Shown here one piece after another: positions 17,130-26,603 of a DNA stretch of 64,000 nt. The DNA lies in NCBI GenBank assembly GCA_900549015.1, contig URMH01000001.1, forward strand, positions 62,001 through 126,000. The letters are read 5' to 3'. The translations under genes were made by a program, and so were the position numbers. Each line of letters opens with the position of its first letter. Positions within the stretch are counted from its first letter, which is position 1. This DNA is from an uncultured Blautia sp. Its GTDB lineage: Bacteria; Bacillota; Clostridia; Lachnospirales; Lachnospiraceae. The notes beneath the pieces are model-generated. The model was not told the origin of the DNA, searched no databases, and was given only the letters and a program-made list of their open reading frames with translations.

Positions 17130-20100
17130 AAATACTTCATACTGCTGACTGGCATATTGGCCAGTTTAAAGGACCTGTAGTGGACGGAGTAAATCTCCGT
17201 TCGCAGGATACAGTAAAATGTTTGGAATATATGGTACAGGTAGCTATAGAAGAGAAACCGGATATCGTTTGCGTATCAGGAGATATCTTTCACCAGGAAC
17301 AGGTTGGCCCCGTGAGGTATTCAGACGAAATGATTACGGCAACGAACATCATTACATCATTAGCACATTTTTCGAAGTATGTGATCGTGATGCGAGGCAC
17401 TCCAAATCACGATGGAGCTGCTCAGTTTAGAGTTCTTGAACGGATGCTGCTTAATATTAGAAATGTAGATGTTGTTACAGAACCAGGAGTAATAAAGACT
17501 CCATGGGCAGACATTGCCTGCCTGCCGGGATTTGACAAACAGGAGTTCAGAGCAAAATTCCCTGGTTTATCTGCAGACGAAGAAAATCTTGCATGGACGA
17601 AATATATTTCAGATATGGTTTTTGCATTGAGAGCAGAGTGTGAAAAGACACCGATTCTCATGGCACATTATACGGTTCCTGGTTGCAACATGGAATCAGG
17701 ACAGACCTCCTTCTTCACAAACTTTGAGCCGGTCATTCCAAGAGAAGCTTTAATGGCCGCAAGATATGAGGCGGTGCTTCTTGGCCATATCCATCGCCCG
17801 CAAATCATCGAAGGACTTGACAATGTATTCTATTCCGGAGCGATCAATGCAATGAATTTTAATGATGAAGGACAGGATCGTGGATTCTGGATTCATGAAT
17901 TTAATGAGAAAGGCACTCTGGTAAAAGGACATAAATACACTACTCCATACAGACAGTTCCACACTATCACCTGGGATCCTGATGAAGCTGGCGACTATAT
18001 CCGTGAAGGAGCTATGTATCTTCGCAGAACAGGCATTTCAGAAGATGTGACGGATAAGATAGTCCGGGTGCGGTATTCCTGCACATCTGAGCAGAAAAAG
18101 GCGCTCAACATTCCGCTACTGCAAAAGAACCTGTATGAGCTTGGTGCATTCTATGTGGCAGATATTGAAGCAGAAAGCACTATTGACATCACGAACCGCG
18201 GGCTTCTCTCGGAGGAAAGCGACCCAAGGTTGAATCTGAAAAAATGGTTGGAGGAAAAGACATTTAAGAATCCAGACAAAATCGTGGAGCTTGCCGAGCC
18301 AATCATAGCAGAAGCCATGAAACAGAGTACTACCGCAGAGATTCACGGTGTGTTTAAGCCGGTATCTATTTCGGTAAGGAATTACAGAAACTACAAGGAA
18401 GAAAGCTTTGATTTTTCAGACATTTCATTTTGCACGATCAACGGAGTAAACGGTGCAGGAAAGAGCAGCCTTTTCATGGATGCTATTGTGGATTGCCTGT
18501 TTGAAGAAACCCGTGAGGGAGACTGTAAGGCGTGGATCCGAGGTACAGAGGATGCAAGAAGCGGTTCCATAGAATTTATTTTCGACATCGGAGAGAAACG
18601 GTTCCGGGTAGTCCGCACCAGAACAAAATCCGGAAAACCAACTCTGAACTTGTCACAGTATCAGGAAGAAAGTGCTGACTGGATGAATCTGTCCAAGGAA
18701 AGAATCGTTGACACACAGGCTGAAATCGAGAAGCTTCTTGGCATGGACAGCATGACATTTCGCAGCTGCGCATTGATCATGCAGGACCAGTATGGATTAT
18801 TCTTGCAGGCGAAGAAAGATGAACGTATCGCTATCCTTGGAAATCTGCTCGGGCTTGGAATCTATGGAGTAATGGAACTGGATGCAAGAAAGAAGCTTGC
18901 GGATGCAAGAAAGGAGCTTGCTTCTAAAAAAGAAGCCGTCCGGATCAAGACTGACTTCATTAAGGCACAGGGAAAACCAGAGGAAGAACTGGAAACGGTA
19001 GAAAAAGACATTCTTAAAAAGCAGGAAGAACTTGAAAATCTGGATGCATCCAGAAGAAATCTGATCGAGTGTCAGGAAAAAATATCTGAGGCCGAGAAGG
19101 AAAGTGAAAAAACCAGAAATGATTTGAAAGAATGCTCAGAAGAATACAGTGCAATGGCAAACGATCTGGACCATTCAAAGCAGACACTGACAGCGTGCAA
19201 TAATCTATTGGAACTGGCCGATACGATACGGGAAAAAGCAAAACAGCATTCTGAATTATCTTTACAGCTTTCCGAAGCAGAGAAAGACGTTATTAAATAT
19301 AAAAATGCAAAAAGAACACTGGATAGCTATAACGAAGATATTGACCGCTACCAGAGGATTATTACAAAGAGCAAGCTCAGAAATGAGCAGATAGATTCTC
19401 GGATTTCTCTGCTGAGTTCCAGCGTTCCGACTGATCTGGAATACAGACTTGAAGAATTGAATCGCAAAAAAGAGGAACTTGATAGCCAGCAGGAAAAGAG
19501 ATACCGTGCATCTGCTGCAGATCACGAACTGCAGCAAATCAGATCATCATATTCGAAGCAGATATCAGATGCAAAAAATAAACGTGATTATCACCAGACA
19601 AGGCTCAGGGAAATAAAACAGCAGGAAGAATTTATGAAAAATTCCGGATGTCCGGATATTGAAAATGCAAGTTGCCGATTTCTTGCAAAAGCAGTTGATG
19701 ATGTCAAAAACCTTCCTGTTGAACGGGGCTGCTTACAGAAGTTTGAAAAAGAAATCGAAACGCTGACATCTGAAATGAACAAGAAGGTAGCGGAGAAACA
19801 AAAAGAAATTTGGGAGATCGGATACAATCCAGATCAGCTGAAGTTGTTGCTCATACAGGTAAAAGGACTTGCAAAATATGAACGCATAAAGAAAGATGCG
19901 GAGCAAAACAAACTCGAAATTGCCCGTTTAGAAGCCGAAAAGGAATCGAACGATAAAAATATAGGGCAGTGTGAGGAAAATCTGCTACAGGTCAAATCAA
20001 AGGCCTCTGAGATAACGGAAACAGTTAATGGACTATCGGAATCAGTTGACAGACAGGAACAGATCAAACAGCAGATGGCTCATCTGCAGACTTATGTAGA

Positions 20101-20956
20101 ACAGGAAAAAGAACTTCCTGTTTACGAAGAAAGAAAGCAGCATGTTCTTGAAAAGATTGAGAGCATGGAAAAAGAGAGAGAAAGACTTACTGACAGAAAA
20201 TTCATTCTCTCTTCTCAGCTGACTGGTATGGATACCATGTTGGAAAAAATGAAGGAAACATTTTCGGCAGATATGGTGGAAGAAACAGACAGGCAGATTC
20301 GCAGTAACAAGGAAACTCTTGAAGAATTGCAGATTCAGAAAGGTGTACTCCTTGAACGTTTGGAAAATATCGATACCATGCGAGGTGAAATCTCCATGCT
20401 GAATAATGGAATTGCTGTAGCTGCCGGCAGAGCAGACTGTTACGAAGCATTAAAACAGGCATTTTCACAGGATGGAGTTCCACACCAGATCATCAGGAAC
20501 ATCATTCCTCATATCACAGATACTACGAACAATATTCTCGGCCAGATGACTGGTGGAACGATGGGAGTGGAATTTGTGATGGAGCGCACCGTCAAAGGAA
20601 AGGACGGAGACAAGGCAACGCTGGATGTTCTGATCAACGAATATGGCAAGACAACTCTTCCATATGCTTCCAAGAGCGGAGGCGAGAAGGTAAAAGCTTC
20701 TCTTGCTGTTATCCTTGCACTGTCCGAGATCAAGGCCACAGCGGCAGGAATACAGCTTGGAATGCTCTTTATTGATGAACCACCATTCCTTGATGATGAG
20801 GGCGCACAGGCTTATGTAGATGCCCTTGAGACGATCCGTGATCGGTATTCCGATGTGAAGATCATGGCAATCACTCATGACGATGCCATGAAAGCGAGAT
20901 TTGGCCAGGCTGTGACAGTAATTAAAACAGATGATGGCTCAAAAGTAATCTACTAA
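17126..20956 (+). CDS. SbcD-SbcC (Mre11-Rad50) single-polypeptide fusion
   Basis: 1276 residues. The N-terminal about 390 residues are a metallophosphoesterase: TADWHIGQ (residue 6 on), VSGDIFH, RGTPNHDG, MAHYTVPG and LLGHIHRP supply the metal ligands of SbcD. From about residue 410 a Rad50/SbcC ATPase begins, with Walker A NGVNGAGKSS (about 439), long coiled coils, an apex at about 842-850 with C-x7-C instead of the usual CxxC hook, the signature SGGEK (about 1183) and Walker B LFIDEPP (about 1214). Such complexes open DNA ends and hairpins. In most organisms and phages the nuclease and ATPase are separate proteins. No frameshift separates the halves. Confidence 0.9.
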   Translation: MKILHTADWHIGQFKGPVVDGVNLRSQDTVKCLEYMVQVAIEEKPDIVCVSGDIFHQEQVGPVRYSDEMITATNIITSLAHFSKYVIVMRGTPNHDGAAQFRVLERMLLNIRNVDVVTEPGVIKTPWADIACLPGFDKQEFRAKFPGLSADEENLAWTKYISDMVFALRAECEKTPILMAHYTVPGCNMESGQTSFFTNFEPVIPREALMAARYEAVLLGHIHRPQIIEGLDNVFYSGAINAMNFNDEGQDRGFWIHEFNEKGTLVKGHKYTTPYRQFHTITWDPDEAGDYIREGAMYLRRTGISEDVTDKIVRVRYSCTSEQKKALNIPLLQKNLYELGAFYVADIEAESTIDITNRGLLSEESDPRLNLKKWLEEKTFKNPDKIVELAEPIIAEAMKQSTTAEIHGVFKPVSISVRNYRNYKEESFDFSDISFCTINGVNGAGKSSLFMDAIVDCLFEETREGDCKAWIRGTEDARSGSIEFIFDIGEKRFRVVRTRTKSGKPTLNLSQYQEESADWMNLSKERIVDTQAEIEKLLGMDSMTFRSCALIMQDQYGLFLQAKKDERIAILGNLLGLGIYGVMELDARKKLADARKELASKKEAVRIKTDFIKAQGKPEEELETVEKDILKKQEELENLDASRRNLIECQEKISEAEKESEKTRNDLKECSEEYSAMANDLDHSKQTLTACNNLLELADTIREKAKQHSELSLQLSEAEKDVIKYKNAKRTLDSYNEDIDRYQRIITKSKLRNEQIDSRISLLSSSVPTDLEYRLEELNRKKEELDSQQEKRYRASAADHELQQIRSSYSKQISDAKNKRDYHQTRLREIKQQEEFMKNSGCPDIENASCRFLAKAVDDVKNLPVERGCLQKFEKEIETLTSEMNKKVAEKQKEIWEIGYNPDQLKLLLIQVKGLAKYERIKKDAEQNKLEIARLEAEKESNDKNIGQCEENLLQVKSKASEITETVNGLSESVDRQEQIKQQMAHLQTYVEQEKELPVYEERKQHVLEKIESMEKERERLTDRKFILSSQLTGMDTMLEKMKETFSADMVEETDRQIRSNKETLEELQIQKGVLLERLENIDTMRGEISMLNNGIAVAAGRADCYEALKQAFSQDGVPHQIIRNIIPHITDTTNNILGQMTGGTMGVEFVMERTVKGKDGDKATLDVLINEYGKTTLPYASKSGGEKVKASLAVILALSEIKATAAGIQLGMLFIDEPPFLDDEGAQAYVDALETIRDRYSDVKIMAITHDDAMKARFGQAVTVIKTDDGSKVIY

Positions 20957-20968
20957 GCGGAGGAACTT

Positions 20969-21787
20969 ATGGCGAAAAGATATTATTGGTTAAAGCTTCC
21001 TGACGGATTTTTCCGTCAGAAGGCTATCAAAAAACTTCGGAAGATTGCCGGAGGAGACACCTACACAATTATTTACCTGAAAATGCTTCTTGTGGCGATG
21101 AAACAGGATGGAAGACTTTACTTCGAGGGAGTAGAAGCAACATTCTATGACGAGCTTGCTCTGGACCTGGACGAAGAAGTTGAAAATGTAAGAGTGACGG
21201 TTATGTTTTTGATTCAGCAGGACCTCATGCAGCTGATTGACGAAACCGAATATTCACTGTCGGAATGCTCCAAAATGACAGGGTCGGAAAGCGCCAGTGC
21301 TGAAAGAATGAGACGGTTAAGAGACAAAAAAGCGTCACAATGTGACATTGAAGTGACGGAACAGTTACGCATAGGTGACGTAGAGAAAGAGATAGAGAAA
21401 GAGATAGAGTTAGATAAAGAGAAAGATAATAAAAACATTAGCTTGGAGCTTAAAGACTCCAAGCAGAACACGTTCATCTCTCTTCCTCTGATTACAGGCT
21501 CAGGAAACTACGATGTGACATTTAATTATCTCAATTCACTGAGAGAACTGTTTCCGGCATTGGATGTTGAACAGGAGTTTAGATCAATGGCAGCATGGCT
21601 TGACAGTCACCCTCGTAATCGTAAGACACCTAGAGGAATCAAGAGATTTATCACTGGTTGGTTAGAACGTTCACAGAATTCAATGCCGGCATCCAGAACA
21701 CCGCAAGCACCTGTAGCTACAAAGAACATGTCAACGGATCAGTATATGGAGGCAACGGCCGGCTGGCGCGAAGGGATGGGTGATTGA
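20969..21787 (+). CDS. Phage replisome organizer
   Basis: 272 residues. The N-terminal domain (YYWLKLPDGFFRQKAIKKLRK, TYTIIYLKMLL, then GVEATFYDELALDL) is the phage replisome organizer N-terminal fold, a winged helix that binds the origin. A charged linker (KEIEKEIELDKEKD, about 138-152) leads to a C-terminal domain that in such proteins contacts the helicase loader. The adjacent gene is a probable helicase loader, completing the usual pair. The origin is often within the organizer gene; no clear iterons were seen. Confidence 0.85.
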   Translation: MAKRYYWLKLPDGFFRQKAIKKLRKIAGGDTYTIIYLKMLLVAMKQDGRLYFEGVEATFYDELALDLDEEVENVRVTVMFLIQQDLMQLIDETEYSLSECSKMTGSESASAERMRRLRDKKASQCDIEVTEQLRIGDVEKEIEKEIELDKEKDNKNISLELKDSKQNTFISLPLITGSGNYDVTFNYLNSLRELFPALDVEQEFRSMAAWLDSHPRNRKTPRGIKRFITGWLERSQNSMPASRTPQAPVATKNMSTDQYMEATAGWREGMGD

Positions 21788-22406
21788 AGTGACACCTCAA
21801 GAATTTGATTTTATCAGAGCTTCAATCAAAAGTGCCTATCCAACATTTAATGTCATGCCAGACCAATACAGCATCCGCATGTGGTACCGCATGCTGGGGG
21901 ACCTGGACTATAAGCTTTGCGAAACAGCATTGATGGAATTGTTTGCCACTCATACATACCCGCCGCAGATATCTGAGATACGGGAGAAATGTGCAGAATA
22001 CACAGTTCCACACCTCAAAGACCAGGGAGAAGCCTGGGGAGAAGTCCAGAAGGCCATCAGCCAGTATGGATATTACAGGCAGGAAGAGGCACTGGAAAGC
22101 CTGACACCAATAGTCAGAGAAGCGGTAAAGCGGCTTGGCTTCCGGGAGATATGCCTTGATGAGAACCAGGATGCTGTCCGAGCGCATTTCTTCAAGATAT
22201 ATTCAACCCTGATCGAGCGTAAGACGAATGATGCAAAGCTTCCTCCGAGTATTCTGGAAGCGAAAAATAAATATATTGCACAGCTTACCACACACGAAAA
22301 TGCGGCAATAGAACAACAGCACCGGGACCAGATAGCAGAAGAACCAGAACGTGCGACACCAGAGTATATAGATATGTTGATGCGGGAACACGGATTCAAG
22401 AGGTGA
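21780..22406 (+). CDS. Replicative helicase loader/inhibitor (G39P-like)
   Basis: 208 residues. The N-terminal part (RASIKSAYPTFNVMPDQYSIRMW, DLDYKLCETALMELFATHTYPPQISE) matches the helicase-inhibitor/loader domain of SPP1 G39P and related phages. The region after about residue 85 is helical. It acts with the replisome organizer to bring the host DnaC/DnaB-type helicase to the phage origin; no phage helicase is encoded nearby. GTG at 21780 overlaps the preceding stop; a GTG at 21789 is possible. Confidence 0.75.
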   Translation: MIEVTPQEFDFIRASIKSAYPTFNVMPDQYSIRMWYRMLGDLDYKLCETALMELFATHTYPPQISEIREKCAEYTVPHLKDQGEAWGEVQKAISQYGYYRQEEALESLTPIVREAVKRLGFREICLDENQDAVRAHFFKIYSTLIERKTNDAKLPPSILEAKNKYIAQLTTHENAAIEQQHRDQIAEEPERATPEYIDMLMREHGFKR

Positions 22407-22410
22407 CAAC

Positions 22411-23244
22411 ATGGAGCAGATAGAGAAAATACAGGGAACGGAGAAAGAGTTCATAAAAGTTTTTCAAGAGCTGTGTTACAGCCGGAGTTCATGGCAGGTG
22501 TGGGCCGATCTGATGACGGCAATGGCTTGCACACTGGCGAATTCGGTTGATAAGACGGAACCGAGATACACTGCAAGAGAGAAAGAATATGCAGAGTGCA
22601 TCAAACGCCTTGGCGGGGTAGAGAAGCCGGCCAAATGCTATGCGATTGTAGTTGAAGCGTTGGAACGGAATCCAAATCAGGACTTTCTTGGAAAACTGTA
22701 CATGAGCCTTGAACTGGGAAATCACTGGAAAGGGCAGTTTTTTACACCATACAATGTCTGCGAATGTATGGCCGGCACAACAATCAATGACAATGTACAG
22801 ACATTGGAAAAACAGGAATGGATATCTGTCAATGATCCGGCATGTGGAGCAGGAGCAACTCTTGTAGCAGCGGCAAACATATTCCACAGAAAAAAGATAA
22901 ATTATCAGACACAGGTTTTATTCACAGCCAATGATATAGACAGGGTAGTTGCCCAGATGTGTTACATACAGCTTTCACTTCTTGGGTGCGCAGGCTGGGT
23001 GGCTGTTGCAAATACGATATCCAATCCGGTGTGCGGAGATCCACTGATGCCGGTTGAAAAGCCAGGACAGGAATTCTGGTACACACCGTTTTATTTTAGG
23101 GAAGAATGGAACTGTAGACGGCAGGTTCAGATATTAAAAAAAATATGCGGTCCATGGATAACTCCGATTGAAGAACGCAACCCCGGAAAGATTACTTTTT
23201 ATTTTGATTTCGAGAAAGGAGAATATAAATGTCAGAACAGTTAA
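22411..23244 (+). CDS. N6-adenine methylase-like protein lacking a visible NPPY
   Basis: 277 residues. GQFFTPYNVCECM (about 110-122) resembles motif X, and NDPACGAGATLVAA (about 140) is SAM motif I of HsdM-type methylases. ANDIDRVVAQM fits motif II. At the expected position of NPPY/F there is only SNPVCGDPL, so the catalytic motif is absent or strongly changed. It may bind SAM without methylating, or use a different catalytic centre. No restriction partner is adjacent. It overlaps the PcfK-like gene. Confidence 0.65.
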   Translation: MEQIEKIQGTEKEFIKVFQELCYSRSSWQVWADLMTAMACTLANSVDKTEPRYTAREKEYAECIKRLGGVEKPAKCYAIVVEALERNPNQDFLGKLYMSLELGNHWKGQFFTPYNVCECMAGTTINDNVQTLEKQEWISVNDPACGAGATLVAAANIFHRKKINYQTQVLFTANDIDRVVAQMCYIQLSLLGCAGWVAVANTISNPVCGDPLMPVEKPGQEFWYTPFYFREEWNCRRQVQILKKICGPWITPIEERNPGKITFYFDFEKGEYKCQNS

Positions 23245-23996
23245 AACAGGAACTTGAAGCTGATACTGACCGTTTAGAGGCGGAAACGGTTGCAGACAGT
23301 GAAACAATAGGGGAACAGGAAGAGAAACCGACAGAGGGCAAATTAGAGGCCCAGGAAGACGATGAATCAAAGGAAGAGGATACAGTTCCAATGGGAAAAG
23401 CCTCTCTTGCTGATATTGTTTCCGGGATTCCGGCTCCGACAAAAGAAGAAGTTGAAGCGGCAGAAGCTGAAAATGCAAAGCCAGTAAAGCAGAAAGCTAG
23501 AGAAAAACTGGAAGCAGAAAAGAAAAAAGCAACTCAGAAGAACTTTGCGGATCCGGTCATTACTTACCTGATGAAAAGATGCGAAGAGGATCAGGGGCTT
23601 GCTGAAGATGTGATGCAGGAGGGAAAGACCTGGAACAAGTGCTTTAGTTATATCGTTGAACAGGCCAGGAAGCAGTCGAATGGCAGATCCGCTGCAGTTG
23701 AAGACCAGGTTGTATATGAATGGGCAGAGGATTATTACCACAAATATGAAAAACCGGAACCTGTTAAAAAGGAAAAAGGCAAAAAGCCTGTGATAACAAA
23801 AAAATCGGTTACACCTACAAAAACTACCAAAAAAATCACAGATAATGAGAAAAAATCACAGGAAACAAAAGATAAACCTCAGATTTCTGAAAAGCCAGTG
23901 AAAAAAGATGCTGCTTCTAAGCAGCGGAAAACTGAAAAAACCAGTACCAAAAGCAGCGAACTGTCTGGCCAGATGTCATTGTTCGATCTTCTGTAG
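23229..23996 (+). CDS. PcfK-like protein (AcrIIA9-related family)
   Basis: 255 residues. An acidic N-terminal tail (to about 95) leads to the conserved PcfK core (about 112-175: DPVITYLMKRCEEDQGLAEDV, CFSYIVEQARK, VVYEWAEDYY). A basic Lys/Thr-rich linker follows. The protein ends GQMSLFDLL, a good match to the QxSLF sliding-clamp binding peptide. PcfK-like proteins occur on mobile elements next to PcfJ. AcrIIA9 Cas9 inhibitors belong to the same family, so anti-CRISPR activity is possible but not shown here. Confidence 0.8.
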   Translation: MSEQLKQELEADTDRLEAETVADSETIGEQEEKPTEGKLEAQEDDESKEEDTVPMGKASLADIVSGIPAPTKEEVEAAEAENAKPVKQKAREKLEAEKKKATQKNFADPVITYLMKRCEEDQGLAEDVMQEGKTWNKCFSYIVEQARKQSNGRSAAVEDQVVYEWAEDYYHKYEKPEPVKKEKGKKPVITKKSVTPTKTTKKITDNEKKSQETKDKPQISEKPVKKDAASKQRKTEKTSTKSSELSGQMSLFDLL

Positions 23997-24007
23997 GAGG
24001 CTGTCGC

Positions 24008-26173
24008 ATGGAAAAGAGAAAATTGGCGAAGATTCCGAGAGAGGAAGCCTCTGATGAAATGGTCAGATTTGCGGAAAGAGCTGCAGGCACACATATCGTA
24101 ACGACCAAAGATATAGAAAAAGATCTGTTGATGGTAACATTCTATCCAATCAGAAAATTGAAGAAAGGAAAAAAAGACGCTCAGTTAAGAACGTTTTTTT
24201 CCAAGAATGATTACATATCACAAGATCTGACCGTTGAAAAAGTGAAATGGCTGACTGCAGCTTATGACAGAATGTATGATATCAGCCTTTATGAACATCA
24301 TTGGGATTACAAAGAAAGCACAGGCAGATGGACGCCGAATATGTTTTTCTGGACGGATGCAGACATTGATCGTATGCGCAGCTTTTTCAAGGAATGGAGC
24401 ACAGAGAAAGATGCAAGAGACTGGACAGCGGTGGAGCGTTTTCAGGACATGGTCAGACAAAAACGTCTTGATGAAAAACATGCCAAGGAGACAAATCCTA
24501 TTGATGCAGTCATGGAAACGGTTAAGGAAATTCCGGAAGACTTCAAGAAATGGGTATCAGAAAAGGCGATGTCATTCAGCAGATATCTGATTTACTCAAC
24601 AAGATCAAAGAATGAGGCTCTTGTGCATTGCACTCATTGCAATGGTGTGACACTGGTAGACAGAACGGAAATTCGCTTGAGAAACAATGAAAAAGGCGTA
24701 TGCCCGATTTGCGGAAGCCCAGTCACCATTAAAGCCAGAGGCAGGATGCCGATGCATATACGGGACGAAAGGATGGTTTCATTCATTGAGCCAAGAGAAG
24801 AGGGATTTCTGTGGCGGTATTTTACGGCACATAGAGAAGTAAAACCGGATGGAAAGACAAATGATGGATTATTCGAGCTTGTAAGGACATTTTACAAATT
24901 TGCACCGAACGGGACACCATGCACCAACAGTTATGAATACAGAGAGTATAAACAGACTGGTATTGTACGGTGGTGCACAGATGAAGGATACAGAGCAAGT
25001 TTATACTGCACATTATATCCCGGAAACCTGCCGGAAGCATGGAAAGATACTCCGATGAAATACTCGGCGCTGGAAATTTTGGCGGAGAATAGACCAAGTG
25101 AACAGATACATTATGCAAAGGCAATCAACAGATACAGGGAGTTTCCGCAGCTTGAATGGTTTATAAAAATGGGCTTGTATAAATTGGCCGCGCATCTAAT
25201 CAATGAGTATCACGATGGTGCCTTTGGATATGAAAGCCGGAATGGGGTCAGGGGACTTAGAAAAAATGGAAAAACAATATTTGGAATCCTTGGCCTTACA
25301 AAGGAGAACACACGAGTACTGCAGTCTATTGATGGAAATATCGACGAGCTGAGATTATTGCAGGAAGCACAAAGTTCTGGATACAACCTGAAAGCGGAAG
25401 AATTGGAACGGTTCTATAAACTCTTTGGATGCAATACAACGCTGATACGGAAAGAAAACAGACATTCAACGATTCATAAGATCTGCAGATATATCGAGTG
25501 CGAAGGTTCCGATTATCGAGTAGGAGAGCGTGGAGGGTGTTGGAGATATTCTTATATGCAGCACAAAGAAAGACCGGATATCAGGGAAGAACGTTTGCAG
25601 AATTGTGCCAAGGACTGGTTGGATTATCTGGCTTGGTGTAAAGAACTGAAATATGATCTCACCAATATGTTCTTCTATTTCCCGAAGAATTTCAAAAAAG
25701 TTCATGACAGGACAGCTGCGGAATATCAGGCAGTACAAGATAAAAAGGCCGCAGAAAAGAAACGCCGGGAAGAAGAACGGATAAAGCGAGAGGCTGAGGT
25801 CATGAAAAAACTTCTGGAAGAAATGCTCAAAGAGAATGCCGGCATAGATAACGCTTTCCTGATAAAAGGAAAAGGATTGATATTGAGAGTGCCAAGAGAT
25901 GCACAGGAAATCAAGAACGAAGGAGCTGCCCTTCACCATTGCGTTGGAACTTACGTTGACCGAGTGGCCAAAGGGCAGACACACATCTTCTTTGTGCGCA
26001 GAGTGGAAGAACCTGATACACCATATTTCACAATGGAATATAACAATGGTCGCGTGATCCAGTGCAGGGGAAGCCACAACTGTGGGATGCCGGCATCGGT
26101 AAAAGCTTTCGTAGCTGCGTTTGAGAAGTTGATGAAAGAACGGGAAGAAAAGATGGAAAGGAAGTGCGGATAA
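24008..26173 (+). CDS. PcfJ-like protein
   Basis: 721 residues. A zinc ribbon lies at about 207-245 (VHCTHCNG and GVCPICGSP). The C-terminal hallmark of PcfJ is clear: ALHHCVGTYVDRVAKGQ, then PYFTMEYNNGRVIQCRGSHN, with conserved His and Cys residues (about 640-690). A charged helix (AEKKRREEERIKRE, about 580-600) precedes it. PcfJ proteins are common in phages and conjugative elements and are of unknown biochemical function. The pairing with PcfK is conserved. Confidence 0.85.
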   Translation: MEKRKLAKIPREEASDEMVRFAERAAGTHIVTTKDIEKDLLMVTFYPIRKLKKGKKDAQLRTFFSKNDYISQDLTVEKVKWLTAAYDRMYDISLYEHHWDYKESTGRWTPNMFFWTDADIDRMRSFFKEWSTEKDARDWTAVERFQDMVRQKRLDEKHAKETNPIDAVMETVKEIPEDFKKWVSEKAMSFSRYLIYSTRSKNEALVHCTHCNGVTLVDRTEIRLRNNEKGVCPICGSPVTIKARGRMPMHIRDERMVSFIEPREEGFLWRYFTAHREVKPDGKTNDGLFELVRTFYKFAPNGTPCTNSYEYREYKQTGIVRWCTDEGYRASLYCTLYPGNLPEAWKDTPMKYSALEILAENRPSEQIHYAKAINRYREFPQLEWFIKMGLYKLAAHLINEYHDGAFGYESRNGVRGLRKNGKTIFGILGLTKENTRVLQSIDGNIDELRLLQEAQSSGYNLKAEELERFYKLFGCNTTLIRKENRHSTIHKICRYIECEGSDYRVGERGGCWRYSYMQHKERPDIREERLQNCAKDWLDYLAWCKELKYDLTNMFFYFPKNFKKVHDRTAAEYQAVQDKKAAEKKRREEERIKREAEVMKKLLEEMLKENAGIDNAFLIKGKGLILRVPRDAQEIKNEGAALHHCVGTYVDRVAKGQTHIFFVRRVEEPDTPYFTMEYNNGRVIQCRGSHNCGMPASVKAFVAAFEKLMKEREEKMERKCG

Positions 26174-26367
26174 TGGCAAAACAGAGCATTAGAAGTATTC
26201 GAAAAGGAAGTGTTCAATGGAACGAAGAAGACCGATTACAGATGGTTTCCATGCTGGCAAAAGCAGGATATGCAGTTCAGATTGTCAGAAAAGAAGTTCC
26301 CGGAGGCGAAAACAGAAAGTCGGCTCAGTACGAATATGTGATCGAATACGGAGAGAAGGTGGAATGA
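26173..26367 (+). CDS. Small phage protein, 64 residues
   Basis: The start overlaps the PcfJ stop (TAATG), with AAGGAAG as ribosome site. The sequence (SIRSIRKGSVQWNEEDR, then YEYVIEYGE) looks like a small alpha-beta fold. No family recognised. Confidence 0.6.
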   Translation: MAKQSIRSIRKGSVQWNEEDRLQMVSMLAKAGYAVQIVRKEVPGGENRKSAQYEYVIEYGEKVE

Positions 26368-26603
26368 TGAAATTCATAGCCAGGAAACCTGTTGTAAAGA
26401 CGAGGGTTTACAAGAGATACGGTCTTGTATGCGTAGAATATAAGCCCTGCTACTGTCCGAGGTGCCAGAATATATTAAATGCCGGACCGAACTATCAACC
26501 GAAATACTGTAGCGAGTGTGGCCAGAAAATTGATTTTTCAGAAGTAAAGTGGGAAGAAGAAAGAATTCTTGAACATGCAGAAAGGAGTTTGGCCAATGAA
26601 TAA
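26364..26603 (+). CDS. Small zinc-ribbon protein
   Basis: 79 residues. Two CxxC knuckles, CPRCQ and CSECG, about 20 residues apart form a probable zinc ribbon. It starts at one of two adjacent ATGs (26364 or 26367) overlapping the previous stop. Function unknown; many small zinc-ribbon proteins occur in this region. Confidence 0.65.
   Translation: MMKFIARKPVVKTRVYKRYGLVCVEYKPCYCPRCQNILNAGPNYQPKYCSECGQKIDFSEVKWEEERILEHAERSLANE

Noticed and set aside
25466..26179. A 237-codon minus-strand frame inside the PcfJ-like gene
   Set aside because: It lies wholly within the conserved PcfJ coding region and has no supporting signal.
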